From Desulfuromonadales bacterium (GTDB taxonomy: Bacteria; Desulfobacterota; Desulfuromonadia; Desulfuromonadales; BM103), in NCBI GenBank assembly GCA_030145205.1, contig JAQYVZ010000016.1:1-64000 (forward strand): a stretch of 64,000 bases of DNA, read 5' to 3'. The notes under the pieces are model-generated. The model saw only the letters and a program-made list of their open reading frames with translations. It was not told the DNA's origin and did no database searches. Positions 40,941 through 49,338 of the stretch are shown here, piece after piece. The position numbers were made by a program, and so were the translations under genes. Positions within the stretch are counted from its first letter, which is position 1; each line of letters begins with the position of its first letter.

Positions 40941-42158
40941 CTAACACAGAGTTGTCAACCAATCCCCCTCCGGCACGCTGGCTGGAAACTCGGCAAGAAT
41001 CGCGGCAATCTCTTCCGCATTGTACTTCTCCCGCTCCAGCAGATCACGATAGGCTTCAAGCAGCCCATGCGCCCTGGAGGATTGTTTTCTGGCCAGAAGC
41101 AGGAGGTAATGCAGATGGACCAGGTCATCGTTGAGCATGTCATAACGGCGGGCGTATTCAACGATTTTGATTGCTTCATCCAAACGACCGCTGTGTGCTA
41201 GTATCCGTGAGAACCGCTCACTCGCTTCAAGGTAGAGTTGCTCCATCTCATCCTGGTAACGAGCCGCAGCCTCATTGCCGAAGTCTCCAGGTAGAAAAGT
41301 CCCCTGCCACAAACTGAAAGCCGCTGAGAATGAGATTTCAGCTTGCCAGGAATTGCCGGCGGAGACCTGTTGCAGCCCGCGTTGGCACAACTTCTGGAAC
41401 TCATGCACGTCAACCTGGACATGTTCCAGACTCAAGGTCCCGCGGCGAATAACCAGGTAGAGTTTACTGTCGATGCCAGGAAAACTTTGCTCCAGAGTCT
41501 TGCGCACCCGAGACAACAGGGAATCGAAACTGGAACGAGCGCGGGCTTCGGAGCTCTCCGGCCAGAACGCCAGTTGTACGGCTTCCTGCGACAAAGCCCC
41601 TGATGGTGAAACCAGCAGCATGGCCAGCAATTGCCGCTGCGCCGGACTGAACTGTTCCGAGCAGTGAAGATTCGTTTCTTCCAGACGGATTTCACATTTA
41701 CCGAGTGTCTTCAGAACCAGCTTGGGAATGGAAGGTGTGGCGGTTGTCTCAGTGCCGGCAATGCTGACTACTTCAACGGACGAACGCCCGCGGCGCAAGA
41801 GGGCCTTAACCCGCGCATCCAGAACTTTGGCGGAAAAAGGCTTGGTCATATAATCGTCAGCACCGCCCTCGAGCCCGGCAATCATATCCTCTTCCTCGGT
41901 CTGACCGGTAAGCATCAAGACCGGGATACGACTCATCCAGGGATCGCGGCGCATGCTCCGACAGACGTCGAGACCGTTCATCCCGGGCAGCATCAGGTCA
42001 AGGATGACCAGATCGGGCGGGTCTGTTTCTATCAGGCTCAGGCCCTCCTCACCAAACTGCGTAGCCGTCGGGCGGAAGCCTGCTTTCTTCATGCGCGAGA
42101 ACAGTAACTCGCAGATACTCGGATCATCTTCGATGATCAGAACATGTGAACGCTCCAT
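40941..42158 (-). CDS. Response regulator with SARP-type output (receiver + winged helix + BTAD)
   Basis: 405 residues. Receiver domain 1-120 with phospho-acceptor D54 in LVILDLMLPGMNG and lysine in YMTKPFSAK; a winged-helix DNA-binding region from about 160 to 240 (FSPAQRQLLAMLLVSPSGALSQ, WPESSEARARSSFDSLLSRVRKTL); then a bacterial transcriptional activator domain of TPR-like helices to the end (ERFSRILAHSGRLDEAIKIVEYARRYD). This order is uncommon outside Actinobacteria SARPs. No histidine kinase is adjacent. A GAGAGGG lies before the ATG. Target genes cannot be read. Confidence 0.82.
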   Translation of the reverse strand: MERSHVLIIEDDPSICELLFSRMKKAGFRPTATQFGEEGLSLIETDPPDLVILDLMLPGMNGLDVCRSMRRDPWMSRIPVLMLTGQTEEEDMIAGLEGGADDYMTKPFSAKVLDARVKALLRRGRSSVEVVSIAGTETTATPSIPKLVLKTLGKCEIRLEETNLHCSEQFSPAQRQLLAMLLVSPSGALSQEAVQLAFWPESSEARARSSFDSLLSRVRKTLEQSFPGIDSKLYLVIRRGTLSLEHVQVDVHEFQKLCQRGLQQVSAGNSWQAEISFSAAFSLWQGTFLPGDFGNEAAARYQDEMEQLYLEASERFSRILAHSGRLDEAIKIVEYARRYDMLNDDLVHLHYLLLLARKQSSRAHGLLEAYRDLLEREKYNAEEIAAILAEFPASVPEGDWLTTLC

Positions 42159-42189
42159 ATCGAGACCCTCTCGGTTCGAATGAGCCCGT

Positions 42190-42984
42190 CTACTTTAACA
42201 ACACAAACCCCATCTGACGACCTGTCTGCCCCTGGTCCCTGCGGTGAGAAAAGAATTTCTCCTTGTGGCAGCAGGTGCACTCCTGAACGACGTCAACCGA
42301 CGCCCGTGCAATCCCGGCCTGCTCAAGCTGCAGCAGGCAGCTCATCTTGAGATCAAGTAGCCAATGGCCGAGACGGGTCTCCTCGGCGATCCGCGACCAC
42401 TGGCCGCTGCCCTGCCGAAAGGCGTCACGCACCGGGCGGTCGACTTCGTACTTGTGGGCGCCGATACCTGGTCCGATGGCCGCCTTCATCTGTTCCGGGC
42501 GACATCCAAACAGGTCCTGCATTGCCTGTACGGTCTGACCGATCAAACCAGCGGCCGCGCCCTTCCAACCAGCATGGACCACTCCGGCAGCCGACACCTT
42601 CGGATCATACAGAATGACCGGGTAGCAGTCGGCAACCAGAACACCCATGAGAATCCCCGGTTGATTGGTCACAATCGCGTCGCTCTCGACCTTCTGAAAG
42701 TGGGCCAGATCGAAATTCGGTTCGGTTACAGCCAGGATATTGCTGCCATGAACCTGCCTGACCGTCAGCAGCAAATGAGGAGGCAGATCAAACGCCCGGG
42801 CAACAGCCGCCCGGTTCGTTTCGACATGCGCTTCGGGGTCGTTGGTGTTCAAGCCAAGGTTCAAGGAGTTGAACGGCGCCCGGCTGACACCACCGTGACG
42901 CGTCGTGAAGCCCATGGCGACAGGCTGACCGATGGCCCAATCAGGCTGCAGATAATTAATTTTTGCTTGGCGCGCTGTTTTCAT
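42190..42984 (-). CDS. pgeF: PgeF/YfiH multicopper-oxidase-fold purine nucleoside phosphorylase-like protein
   Basis: 264 residues from the ATG at 42984; an upstream GTG at 43002 is also possible and neither has a strong ribosome-binding site. Laccase-domain protein (DUF152): GFTTRHGGVSRAPFNSLNLG, the zinc ligands in LLLTVRQVHGSNI, MGVLVADCYPVILYD and GVVHAGWKGAAAGL, and the C-terminal QECTCCHKEKFFSHRRDQGQTGRQMGF are all intact. YfiH proteins are linked to peptidoglycan precursor editing and purine nucleoside phosphorolysis. It follows rluD closely, an arrangement found widely (rluD-pgeF). Confidence 0.92.
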   Translation of the reverse strand: MKTARQAKINYLQPDWAIGQPVAMGFTTRHGGVSRAPFNSLNLGLNTNDPEAHVETNRAAVARAFDLPPHLLLTVRQVHGSNILAVTEPNFDLAHFQKVESDAIVTNQPGILMGVLVADCYPVILYDPKVSAAGVVHAGWKGAAAGLIGQTVQAMQDLFGCRPEQMKAAIGPGIGAHKYEVDRPVRDAFRQGSGQWSRIAEETRLGHWLLDLKMSCLLQLEQAGIARASVDVVQECTCCHKEKFFSHRRDQGQTGRQMGFVLLK

Positions 42985-43005
42985 AATGTCTGGCTGCCGC
43001 ACTTT

Positions 43006-43995
43006 CTAAAAAGAGTCAGGCCCGTTGGGGTCACGGGCATATTTCCTGTCGAGAAAATCGATAATCTGCTGCAGTTCGGGAGGCATCGGCGCATGAAACA
43101 CCAACGACTCGCCGGTCTCGGGATGTTCAAAACCGAGCAGCCGGGCGTGCAGAAATTGGCGACTAAGCCCACGCAGCAAGCCGGCCAGTTCCACGTCGGC
43201 ACAGGCCCGGTCTCTGCGGGGTTGTCCATACAGTGGGTCCCCCACGACGGGATACCCCAGAGACGCCAAGTGCACCCTGATCTGATGGGTGCGCCCGGTT
43301 TCCAGTTTCAACTCTACCAGGCTCAGACGATCCTGGTCATACTGCTTCAGGACTCGCCAATGGGTCACCGCTCTTCGGCCCCGCCTGCAGTTGACACTCA
43401 TTTTCTTACGATGAACGGGATGCCGACCGATCGCTTGGTCGACTGTTCCTTCCGCCGGCTTCATCAACCCATGCACCAGGGCGCGATAACGCCGCTGAAT
43501 GGAGTGACTTTTGAACTGGCTGGCAAGGGCGAGATGGGTCTGGTCATTTTTACTGGCAACCAGCACCCCTGAAGTGTCCTTATCGAGCCGATGGACAATA
43601 CCGGGCCGCAACTCGCCACCAATCCCAGCCAGGTCATCACAATGATGCAACAAGGCATTGACCAGGGTCCCCCCCGGATGACCCGGCGCGGGATGTACAA
43701 CCAGCCCGGCCGGTTTATCAATCACAATCAGCGCGGCGTCCTCGTAAAGAACCGTAAGAGGAATCGCCTCCGGTGCAGCCTCAATCGGCTCCGGTTCGTG
43801 CAGAACGACTGAAATCTGCTCGCCGCCGCGCAGTTTAAAGCTGGCCTTGACATCGCTCCCCGTCAGGCTCACCGCGCCTTCATCGATCAGCCGCTTGACC
43901 TGGGAACGGGTAAGATCCGGGAAAGCGTCGGCCAGGAATCTGTCGAGACGAACCGGTCCGGCAGCAAAGGGCACTTCAAGTGTCCGTCTTTCCAA
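43006..43995 (-). CDS. rluD: RluD-family 23S rRNA pseudouridine synthase
   Basis: 329 residues. N-terminal S4 RNA-binding domain (RLDRFLADAFPDLTRSQVKRLIDEGAV) and a catalytic domain with the Asp in GIVHRLDKDTSGVLV; LETGRTHQIRVHLASLGYPVVGD completes the motif set. The start is a TTG at 43995; a later GTG would cut into the S4 domain. It starts 6 bases before the stop region of the small upstream gene and ends next to pgeF. Likely targets are helix 69 uridines of 23S rRNA. Confidence 0.93.
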   Translation of the reverse strand: MERRTLEVPFAAGPVRLDRFLADAFPDLTRSQVKRLIDEGAVSLTGSDVKASFKLRGGEQISVVLHEPEPIEAAPEAIPLTVLYEDAALIVIDKPAGLVVHPAPGHPGGTLVNALLHHCDDLAGIGGELRPGIVHRLDKDTSGVLVASKNDQTHLALASQFKSHSIQRRYRALVHGLMKPAEGTVDQAIGRHPVHRKKMSVNCRRGRRAVTHWRVLKQYDQDRLSLVELKLETGRTHQIRVHLASLGYPVVGDPLYGQPRRDRACADVELAGLLRGLSRQFLHARLLGFEHPETGESLVFHAPMPPELQQIIDFLDRKYARDPNGPDSF

Positions 43996-44000
43996 AACGT

Positions 44001-44270
44001 TTACCAGATCGAGCTTTCGATTTTTCCAGCCTGCCGAATCATGACATCGACAATGGCACGATCGAACAGGTGGTCCCGATCATCCATGTCAGGAGAAACC
44101 CTGCCGAGGAAATGATCCCGCCCCTCCTGCAGCTCTTCAGTCAAAACATCGAAGATCGAATCGTTCTTGATGCCTTCCTTGACCTTCTCCGGATTGTAGA
44201 GCGCAATATCAGAAACAATTGCACGCGCCAGCCGGAATGCCAGCTTGGGGTTGTCTACCAATTTGGCCAT
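44001..44270 (-). CDS. Small conserved protein of unknown function
   Basis: 89 residues from the ATG at 44270 with GGAGG just upstream. Sequence is soluble and charged: KLAFRLARAIVSDIALYNPEKVKEGIKNDSIFDVLTEELQEGRDHFLGRV. The pattern resembles a small family found next to rluD in Desulfuromonadales. No motif suggests a reaction. It lies between the HtrA-type gene and rluD, 70 bases from the former, and probably belongs to the same transcript. Confidence 0.65.
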   Translation of the reverse strand: MAKLVDNPKLAFRLARAIVSDIALYNPEKVKEGIKNDSIFDVLTEELQEGRDHFLGRVSPDMDDRDHLFDRAIVDVMIRQAGKIESSIW

Positions 44271-44340
44271 ACATCCTCCATTACGGGGCAGCACATCTCT
44301 TCAACCTCGGAATGCACCGCATTCATTGTTCAGAAAAGCG

Positions 44341-45759
44341 TTACTCTCCCCTGGGAACCGGTAACGACACATACAGCATCGTCTTGCCCCGGCGCAACAG
44401 GAGAGCCACATTTCGGCCCGGCTTCAATTCCCGACGGCGTTGTTGCAGGTCATCCAGGTCGTTCAGCTCCTGGTCGTTGACCGAGAACAGAATATCTTCC
44501 AACTGAACGCCGCTGACTTCAGCAACACTGCCAGGTTCAATCTCAATAACACGAAGGCCGCCTTGGTCCTCTTTCAGACGCATGCCCAACCAGAGGTCTT
44601 CAGGTTGCCCGTCGGGCGACACCGCCGTCTCGTCGCCACGTGTGGTGAGGGAAACCTGCAACGTGAGCAAGGTGCCATCACGTTGAACAACCACCGGCAC
44701 TTCAGCCCCGATTGGAGTACTCGCAACCAGCAACTGCAGCTGCCGGACCCCCCGGACTTCCTTACCGTTGAAGCTGAGCAGGACATCACCACGCTGCACC
44801 CCGGCCCGATCCGCGGGAGTGTCGGGCAGAACCTTGTTGACCAGAGCGCCGGTCACCCGGTCGAGCCCGAAAGATTCCGCCAGCCCCGGATCGAGCGGCT
44901 GGATGCTGACCCCGAGCCAGCCGCGGGTCACTTCGCCGCGGGTCATCAACTGGTCGGCGATCAGGCTGGCCAGGTTGACCGGGATGGCAAAACCGATTCC
45001 CTGGCCGGCGGCGACGATCGCTGTATTGATGCCGACCACTTCACCATAAATATTCAGCAGCGGTCCACCGGAGTTGCCCGGATTGATCGACGCATCCGTC
45101 TGGATGAAGTCCTCGTAGTCTTCAATACCGACATTCGCCCGCCCGGTCGCCGAGATCACGCCAACCGTCAGAGTGCTGTCGAGCCCGAACGGGTTACCGA
45201 TCGCCAGCGCCCACTGCCCGACCTTCAGCCGGTCAGAATCACCGAGCACAGCCACCGGCAGCGGTTCAGACGACTCGATCTTAATAACCGCGACATCGGT
45301 CTTGGCATCAACCCCGACCACTTCACCCGGGAACACCCGCTGGTCCGTCAGCTGGACCTTGATCTCTTCGGCGCCCGCCACAACATGCTCGTTGGTCAGA
45401 ATGTAGCCATCGGCCGATATAATAAAACCGGAGCCAAGGCTCTGTTCGCGCCGCTCCTGACGCGGGGCACGAAACAGGTCCCCGAAAAACTCCTCGAACA
45501 ACGGGCTGATACGCGACATGCTCCGGACGCGTTCCGCCCGAATGTTGACGACCACCGGTGTCACCTTTTCAGAGACATCGACAAACGCACGCTGGGCAGC
45601 CAACAGCCCGGCCGGTGGCGTCTCAACCGGCGGCGCAACTTCAGTTTTGCGCACAGACGTTGTAACCTTGGTCGACTCACCTTCATCGCAGCCGACAACC
45701 CAGAGAAGCAGAAAAAAACAGAGCCACGGGAGCAGGCGTCTTATCACAACATATGACAT
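44341..45759 (-). CDS. degP: HtrA/DegP-type serine protease, predicted lipoprotein, two PDZ domains
   Basis: 472 residues. The N-terminal signal ends in WVVGC with Cys 24 as lipidation site, and Asp follows it; Asp at +2 is the inner-membrane retention signal in E. coli. Catalytic triad His 125 (LTNEHVVAG), Asp 155 (KTDVAVIK) and Ser 230 (PGNSGGPLL). Two PDZ domains follow (VTRGWLGVSIQPLD... and DLWLGMRLKEDQGGLRVI). A periplasmic protease and chaperone in envelope quality control. The ATG at 45759 is preferred to a TTG one codon upstream; AAGGAG lies about 13 bases before it. Confidence 0.92.
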   Translation of the reverse strand: MSYVVIRRLLPWLCFFLLLWVVGCDEGESTKVTTSVRKTEVAPPVETPPAGLLAAQRAFVDVSEKVTPVVVNIRAERVRSMSRISPLFEEFFGDLFRAPRQERREQSLGSGFIISADGYILTNEHVVAGAEEIKVQLTDQRVFPGEVVGVDAKTDVAVIKIESSEPLPVAVLGDSDRLKVGQWALAIGNPFGLDSTLTVGVISATGRANVGIEDYEDFIQTDASINPGNSGGPLLNIYGEVVGINTAIVAAGQGIGFAIPVNLASLIADQLMTRGEVTRGWLGVSIQPLDPGLAESFGLDRVTGALVNKVLPDTPADRAGVQRGDVLLSFNGKEVRGVRQLQLLVASTPIGAEVPVVVQRDGTLLTLQVSLTTRGDETAVSPDGQPEDLWLGMRLKEDQGGLRVIEIEPGSVAEVSGVQLEDILFSVNDQELNDLDDLQQRRRELKPGRNVALLLRRGKTMLYVSLPVPRGE

Positions 45760-45811
45760 CAAATCTATGGGTCTCCTTGTGTTCGCAGATTAGCGAAAAC
45801 AGGGGGTTCTG

Positions 45812-46627
45812 TCAATCGGCAGTCATGAATTGTGTCGGCCCCGCAGGGTCATCTGCACAGACCTTCCCGGCCTGATTGCTCAAAACAGCCAACAACTCTT
45901 TATGAGTCCCTTCCCAGTCCGCCGGAAAGCAGGGGTCCCGATGATCAATCAGCCATGGCGTCAGCAGACAGGTCGACAGCCCCGCCAACCCCGCAGCCAT
46001 GTCATGCTGGGTGTCGTTGCCCACCATCAGGCAGGCTTCGGGCGGCAGGTCCAGGCGGCCCAGGACCTCATGGAAATATTCCCGGTGGGGCTTGCAGTGT
46101 CGGGAGGTTTCATAGTCGGTCACAAAGGTAAACCGGTCGGCATCCAGTCCGGCCCAGGCGATCCGGGCGTCAATCACCCGGCGTGGGAAAATCGGATTGG
46201 TGGCCAGAACGATCTGCCAGCCCCGCGCCTGACACGCTGTCAATAGCTGTTGCGCCAGGGGATGACCCTGAATCAAAGGCTCCAATCCATCCAGACTCTC
46301 CCGGCAAAACGCGTCAAGCGCCGCCTGGTAACGCTCCCCCGGCAACGCCAGGTGATCTGCCAGGTAAGCCAGCATCCGCTGTTCAAGCGTCGTCTGACCA
46401 TCCACCCGGGTCAGCATATCGACCACTGCCGCCCGCATTACCCTGACTACCTGGCGCCTGTGGGCCAAGTCTGTCAGACGGGTAGCGAGGCCGTCAAGGT
46501 ACTCCGGAATAAATTCCTGCATATCCACCCCGAGCAGGGTTCCGTCCAGATCGAACAGGACGGCACGCACCTTATCCAGAGACAAAGTCTGTCGGGTCGC
46601 AGCAGGATGGCAATGCGAATGTTTCAT
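45812..46627 (-). CDS. HAD-superfamily hydrolase
   Basis: 271 residues from the ATG at 46627 (GGTGG upstream); upstream codons in frame are AT-rich and unlikely to be coding. Motif I VLFDLDGTLLGVDM, motif II LATNPIFP, motif III K in HCKPHREYF and motif IV VGNDTQHDMAAG are all present, with a helical cap between I and II. A phosphatase of small metabolites is likely; substrate unknown. It overlaps nothing and diverges from elbB, whose promoter lies in the 110-base gap. Confidence 0.85.
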   Translation of the reverse strand: MKHSHCHPAATRQTLSLDKVRAVLFDLDGTLLGVDMQEFIPEYLDGLATRLTDLAHRRQVVRVMRAAVVDMLTRVDGQTTLEQRMLAYLADHLALPGERYQAALDAFCRESLDGLEPLIQGHPLAQQLLTACQARGWQIVLATNPIFPRRVIDARIAWAGLDADRFTFVTDYETSRHCKPHREYFHEVLGRLDLPPEACLMVGNDTQHDMAAGLAGLSTCLLTPWLIDHRDPCFPADWEGTHKELLAVLSNQAGKVCADDPAGPTQFMTAD

Positions 46628-46676
46628 TTTGCCACCATAACATGACATCCGGATCAAAAACCAACAGGATCGCCTC

Positions 46677-46704
46677 TTGACAAGACAGCCTTTTTCAATA
46701 ATTC
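46677..46704 (+). promoter_or_regulatory. Probable promoter of elbB
   Basis: TTGACA (46677-46682), a perfect -35, and TAATTC (46699-46704) with a 16-base spacer. The start would be near 46711, about 30 bases before the ATG, which is preceded by GAGGAGG. Confidence 0.5.
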
Positions 46705-46739
46705 TTTCAAGATGACACTTATCCATTGAGGAGGCGAAC

Positions 46740-47408
46740 ATGGCAAAAAAGATTGGTGTAATCTTGGCGGGATGCGGTGTTTACGACGGCAGCGAGATTC
46801 ATGAAGCCGTCATCACCTTGCTGGCCATCGACCGGGCCGGCGCGGAAGCGGTCTGTATGGCACCGGATATCGACCAGATGCATGTGGTTAATCATCTCAC
46901 CGGCGATGTCGCCGAAAGGGAATCGCGCAACGTTCTGGTCGAATCTGCCCGCATCGCCCGAGGCAACATCGGCAACCTGGCGGATGCCCAGGCGGCAGAT
47001 ATTGACGCCCTGATCCTGCCCGGTGGTTTCGGTGCGGCCAAAAACCTGTGCGATTTTGCCGTCAAGGGCCCCGATTGCGAAGTCAACGCAGACGTCGCCC
47101 GACTTATCCGGGAAATGTTTGCGGCCAAGAAACCAGTGGCCGCTGTGTGTATCGCCCCGGCTATCCTCTCAAAAGTTCTCGGTACGGACCAGGTCCCCCA
47201 TGAACTGACCATCGGGACCGACGAAGGAACAGCCGCGGCCCTGAGCAAGATGGGATCGTCTCATGTCCAGTGTCCGGCACGTGACTTCGTCATCGATGAA
47301 TCGATCAAACTGGTTTCGTCACCCGCCTACATGCTGGCCGGGTCGATTGCTGAAGCAGCAGAAGGCATTGATAAAACCGTCAATGCACTGATCGGCCTTA
47401 TCGATTGA
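46740..47408 (+). CDS. elbB: ElbB, DJ-1/PfpI-family glyoxalase-like protein
   Basis: 222 residues. DJ-1 superfamily: [28 protein letters not shown] at the N-terminus and the nucleophile elbow [10 protein letters not shown] with its cysteine. [12 protein letters not shown] and [21 protein letters not shown] are ElbB-specific segments. In E. coli the protein has weak glyoxalase activity and is linked to isoprenoid synthesis by genetics. Strong ribosome-binding site GAGGAGG. The downstream rubredoxin gene is about 100 bases away. Confidence 0.9.
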   Translation: MAKKIGVILAGCGVYDGSEIHEAVITLLAIDRAGAEAVCMAPDIDQMHVVNHLTGDVAERESRNVLVESARIARGNIGNLADAQAADIDALILPGGFGAAKNLCDFAVKGPDCEVNADVARLIREMFAAKKPVAAVCIAPAILSKVLGTDQVPHELTIGTDEGTAAALSKMGSSHVQCPARDFVIDESIKLVSSPAYMLAGSIAEAAEGIDKTVNALIGLID

Positions 47409-47508
47409 CACAACCACGGCTTACAGGCCGTTGTACCAGACACCCGCCACGTATTCCCGGGTGTTTCAGACCGGCCATCGGGCCACTCACCTCCAAGGAG
47501 AGACCACT

Positions 47509-47667
47509 ATGACCAAGTACCGTTGCGTAATCTGTGATTACATCTACGACCCGGCAGAAGGGGACCCCTCAAACGGCATCGATCCGGGAACTGCCTTCGA
47601 AGATATTCCGGAGGACTGGGTTTGCCCGCTGTGCGGTGCAGACAAGAGCAATTTTGAACCGGTGTGA
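47509..47667 (+). CDS. Rubredoxin
   Basis: 52 residues from the ATG at 47509, with AAGGAG upstream. Both iron-binding pairs are present: [12 protein letters not shown] and [15 protein letters not shown]. The aromatic and acidic core ([21 protein letters not shown]) is standard. A cytoplasmic one-electron carrier, common in anaerobes for oxygen and peroxide detoxification. It is followed with 7 bases by the start proposed for lipB. Confidence 0.95.
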   Translation: MTKYRCVICDYIYDPAEGDPSNGIDPGTAFEDIPEDWVCPLCGADKSNFEPV

Positions 47668-47674
47668 TCACACC

Positions 47675-48385
47675 TTGAAATCGCGGTTGCCGGCAGAGCA
47701 GTCACGTCTGCCGGCAACCACCGGTTTCCGCACCCTCCAGGCCGGCCGCATGGCCTACCGGCCAGCTCTCGATCTACAAGAGAGGCTGCTCTCTGAACGC
47801 CCGACATGGAACCACGATCTACTGATTCTGCTGGAGCATGATCCGGTCGTCACTGCCGGACGCAGCACTCGCCAGCAGCATCTCCTGCTCTCACCACAAC
47901 AACTGGCCGCACACAGCATTGACTATCAGGAGACCGGCCGCGGCGGCGACCTGACCTACCACGGCCCCGGCCAGCTGGTTGGTTACCCGCTGTTTGACCT
48001 GTCACTTTGCAACCGCGATCTCCACCTGTACCTTAGAAAACTGGAAACCGTCATTATCGAAACCCTGGCAGAGTTCGGCCTGACCGGGCAGCTATCTGCC
48101 GGCCGCACCGGCGTCTGGGTGGGAGAGCGCAAAATCGCCTCCATCGGGGTCGCCGTGCGCCGCTGGATTTCCTGGCACGGCTTCGCCCTGAACATTGCCA
48201 ATGATCTGCAGGGCTTTGATACAATCATTCCCTGCGGCTTGCACGATACCCGCATGACCTCCATGTCAGAATGCCTGCAGCGCGAAGTTGACCTGACCCG
48301 GGTGACTCAGTGTATTATTGAAAAGTTTTCCGAGGTCTTTGCCTTACCCTACCTCGGGGACTATCATGAGAAGAGGGAGTCGTAA
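47675..48385 (+). CDS. lipB: LipB, octanoyl-ACP:protein octanoyltransferase
   Basis: Transfers octanoyl from acyl carrier protein to lipoyl domains. 236 residues if the TTG at 47675 is used; the next ATG at 47750 would lose part of the first helix (QAGRMAYRPALDLQERLL). GRGGDLTYHGPGQLVGYPLFD, catalytic Lys in GERKIASIGVAV and catalytic Cys in TIIPCGLHDTRM are intact. A 13-bp perfect inverted repeat (47685-47719) lies in the first codons and may affect translation. lipA starts 80 bases downstream. Confidence 0.9.
   Translation: MKSRLPAEQSRLPATTGFRTLQAGRMAYRPALDLQERLLSERPTWNHDLLILLEHDPVVTAGRSTRQQHLLLSPQQLAAHSIDYQETGRGGDLTYHGPGQLVGYPLFDLSLCNRDLHLYLRKLETVIIETLAEFGLTGQLSAGRTGVWVGERKIASIGVAVRRWISWHGFALNIANDLQGFDTIIPCGLHDTRMTSMSECLQREVDLTRVTQCIIEKFSEVFALPYLGDYHEKRES
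47685..47719 (+). promoter_or_regulatory. Perfect 13-bp hairpin at the start of lipB
   Basis: GGTTGCCGGCAGA (47685-47697) and TCTGCCGGCAACC (47707-47719) are exact reverse complements around a 9-base loop, starting 18 bases after the rubredoxin stop. There is no T-run. It could stop or stabilise the rubredoxin transcript, or modulate lipB translation. Confidence 0.55.
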
Positions 48386-48465
48386 CAGCCTGCTGTCTCA
48401 GTCTGTAACGTGTCGCTCCCTGACGGCGAATCCGCCACACAACCATTTACCTTACGGCGGCACCG

Positions 48466-49338
48466 ATGAAATCACGACCCTTACGCAAACCGCCCTGGTT
48501 GAAAGTCCGTTTCCCGGCCGGTCCAAGCTACGCCCGCATCGATCGGATGCATCGTGACCTGGGCTTGAACTCGGTCTGTCGCAGTGCAGCCTGCCCCAAC
48601 CAGGGTGAATGCTGGAGCCAGGGGACAGCGACCTTCATGATTCTCGGTGACCGTTGTACCCGGGACTGCCGTTTTTGCAACGTCACTGCAGCAACACCAG
48701 ACGCCCCTGACATCAACGAGCCACAGCGGGTTGCCACGGCAGTGGCCGAACTGGAACTGACCCACGCTGTCATCACCTCGGTCACCCGCGATGACCTCAA
48801 TGACGGCGGCGCTCAACAGTTCGCCGCCGTGACGCGCAACCTCCGGGAGCAGAGTCCAGATTGCCGGGTGGAACTTCTGATCCCCGACTTACAGGGTGAT
48901 TCGGCGGCCTTGCGAACGATTCTGGATACCCGCCCCGACATCCTCGGCCACAATCTGGAAACCGTGCCGCGCCTTTACCCGGTCGCCCGCCGAGGCGCCG
49001 ATTACCAGCGCTCCCTGCAGCTTTTGAGAGCCGCCGCCGTGCTGGCTCCCAGTATCCCGACCAAGTCGGGCCTGATGCTCGGCATGGGGGAGGCCTGGGA
49101 AGAAGTCCTCGCCGTCATGCAGGACATCCACGCCACCGGATGCACGATGCTGACCCTAGGGCAATACCTGCAACCGAGCCGCGAGCATCTGCCGGTTGAA
49201 CGCTACCTGAGCCCGGATGAGTTTTCCCAGTTAAAAGAGGCCGGCCAACAGATCGGGTTCCGCCATGTCGAAGCCGGCCCCCTGGTCAGGTCCTCTTATC
49301 ATGCTGCCGAGCAGTACGAGGAGTGTGCTCATGACTGA
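48466..49338 (+). CDS. lipA: LipA, lipoyl synthase
   Basis: Radical SAM enzyme that inserts two sulfurs into octanoyl groups. 290 residues. Auxiliary cluster cysteines C38, C43 and C49 (CRSAACPNQGEC), radical SAM cysteines C64, C68 and C71 (CTRDCRFC), and the C-terminal VRSSYHA serine ligand of the auxiliary cluster. It follows lipB and overlaps trxB by 8 bases (ATGACTGA), so lipoate synthesis and thioredoxin reductase appear co-translated. Confidence 0.96.
   Translation: MKSRPLRKPPWLKVRFPAGPSYARIDRMHRDLGLNSVCRSAACPNQGECWSQGTATFMILGDRCTRDCRFCNVTAATPDAPDINEPQRVATAVAELELTHAVITSVTRDDLNDGGAQQFAAVTRNLREQSPDCRVELLIPDLQGDSAALRTILDTRPDILGHNLETVPRLYPVARRGADYQRSLQLLRAAAVLAPSIPTKSGLMLGMGEAWEEVLAVMQDIHATGCTMLTLGQYLQPSREHLPVERYLSPDEFSQLKEAGQQIGFRHVEAGPLVRSSYHAAEQYEECAHD

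Noticed and set aside
44440-45756. A 438-codon plus-strand frame opposite the HtrA-type gene
   Set aside because: The protease triad and PDZ domains show the minus strand is coding.
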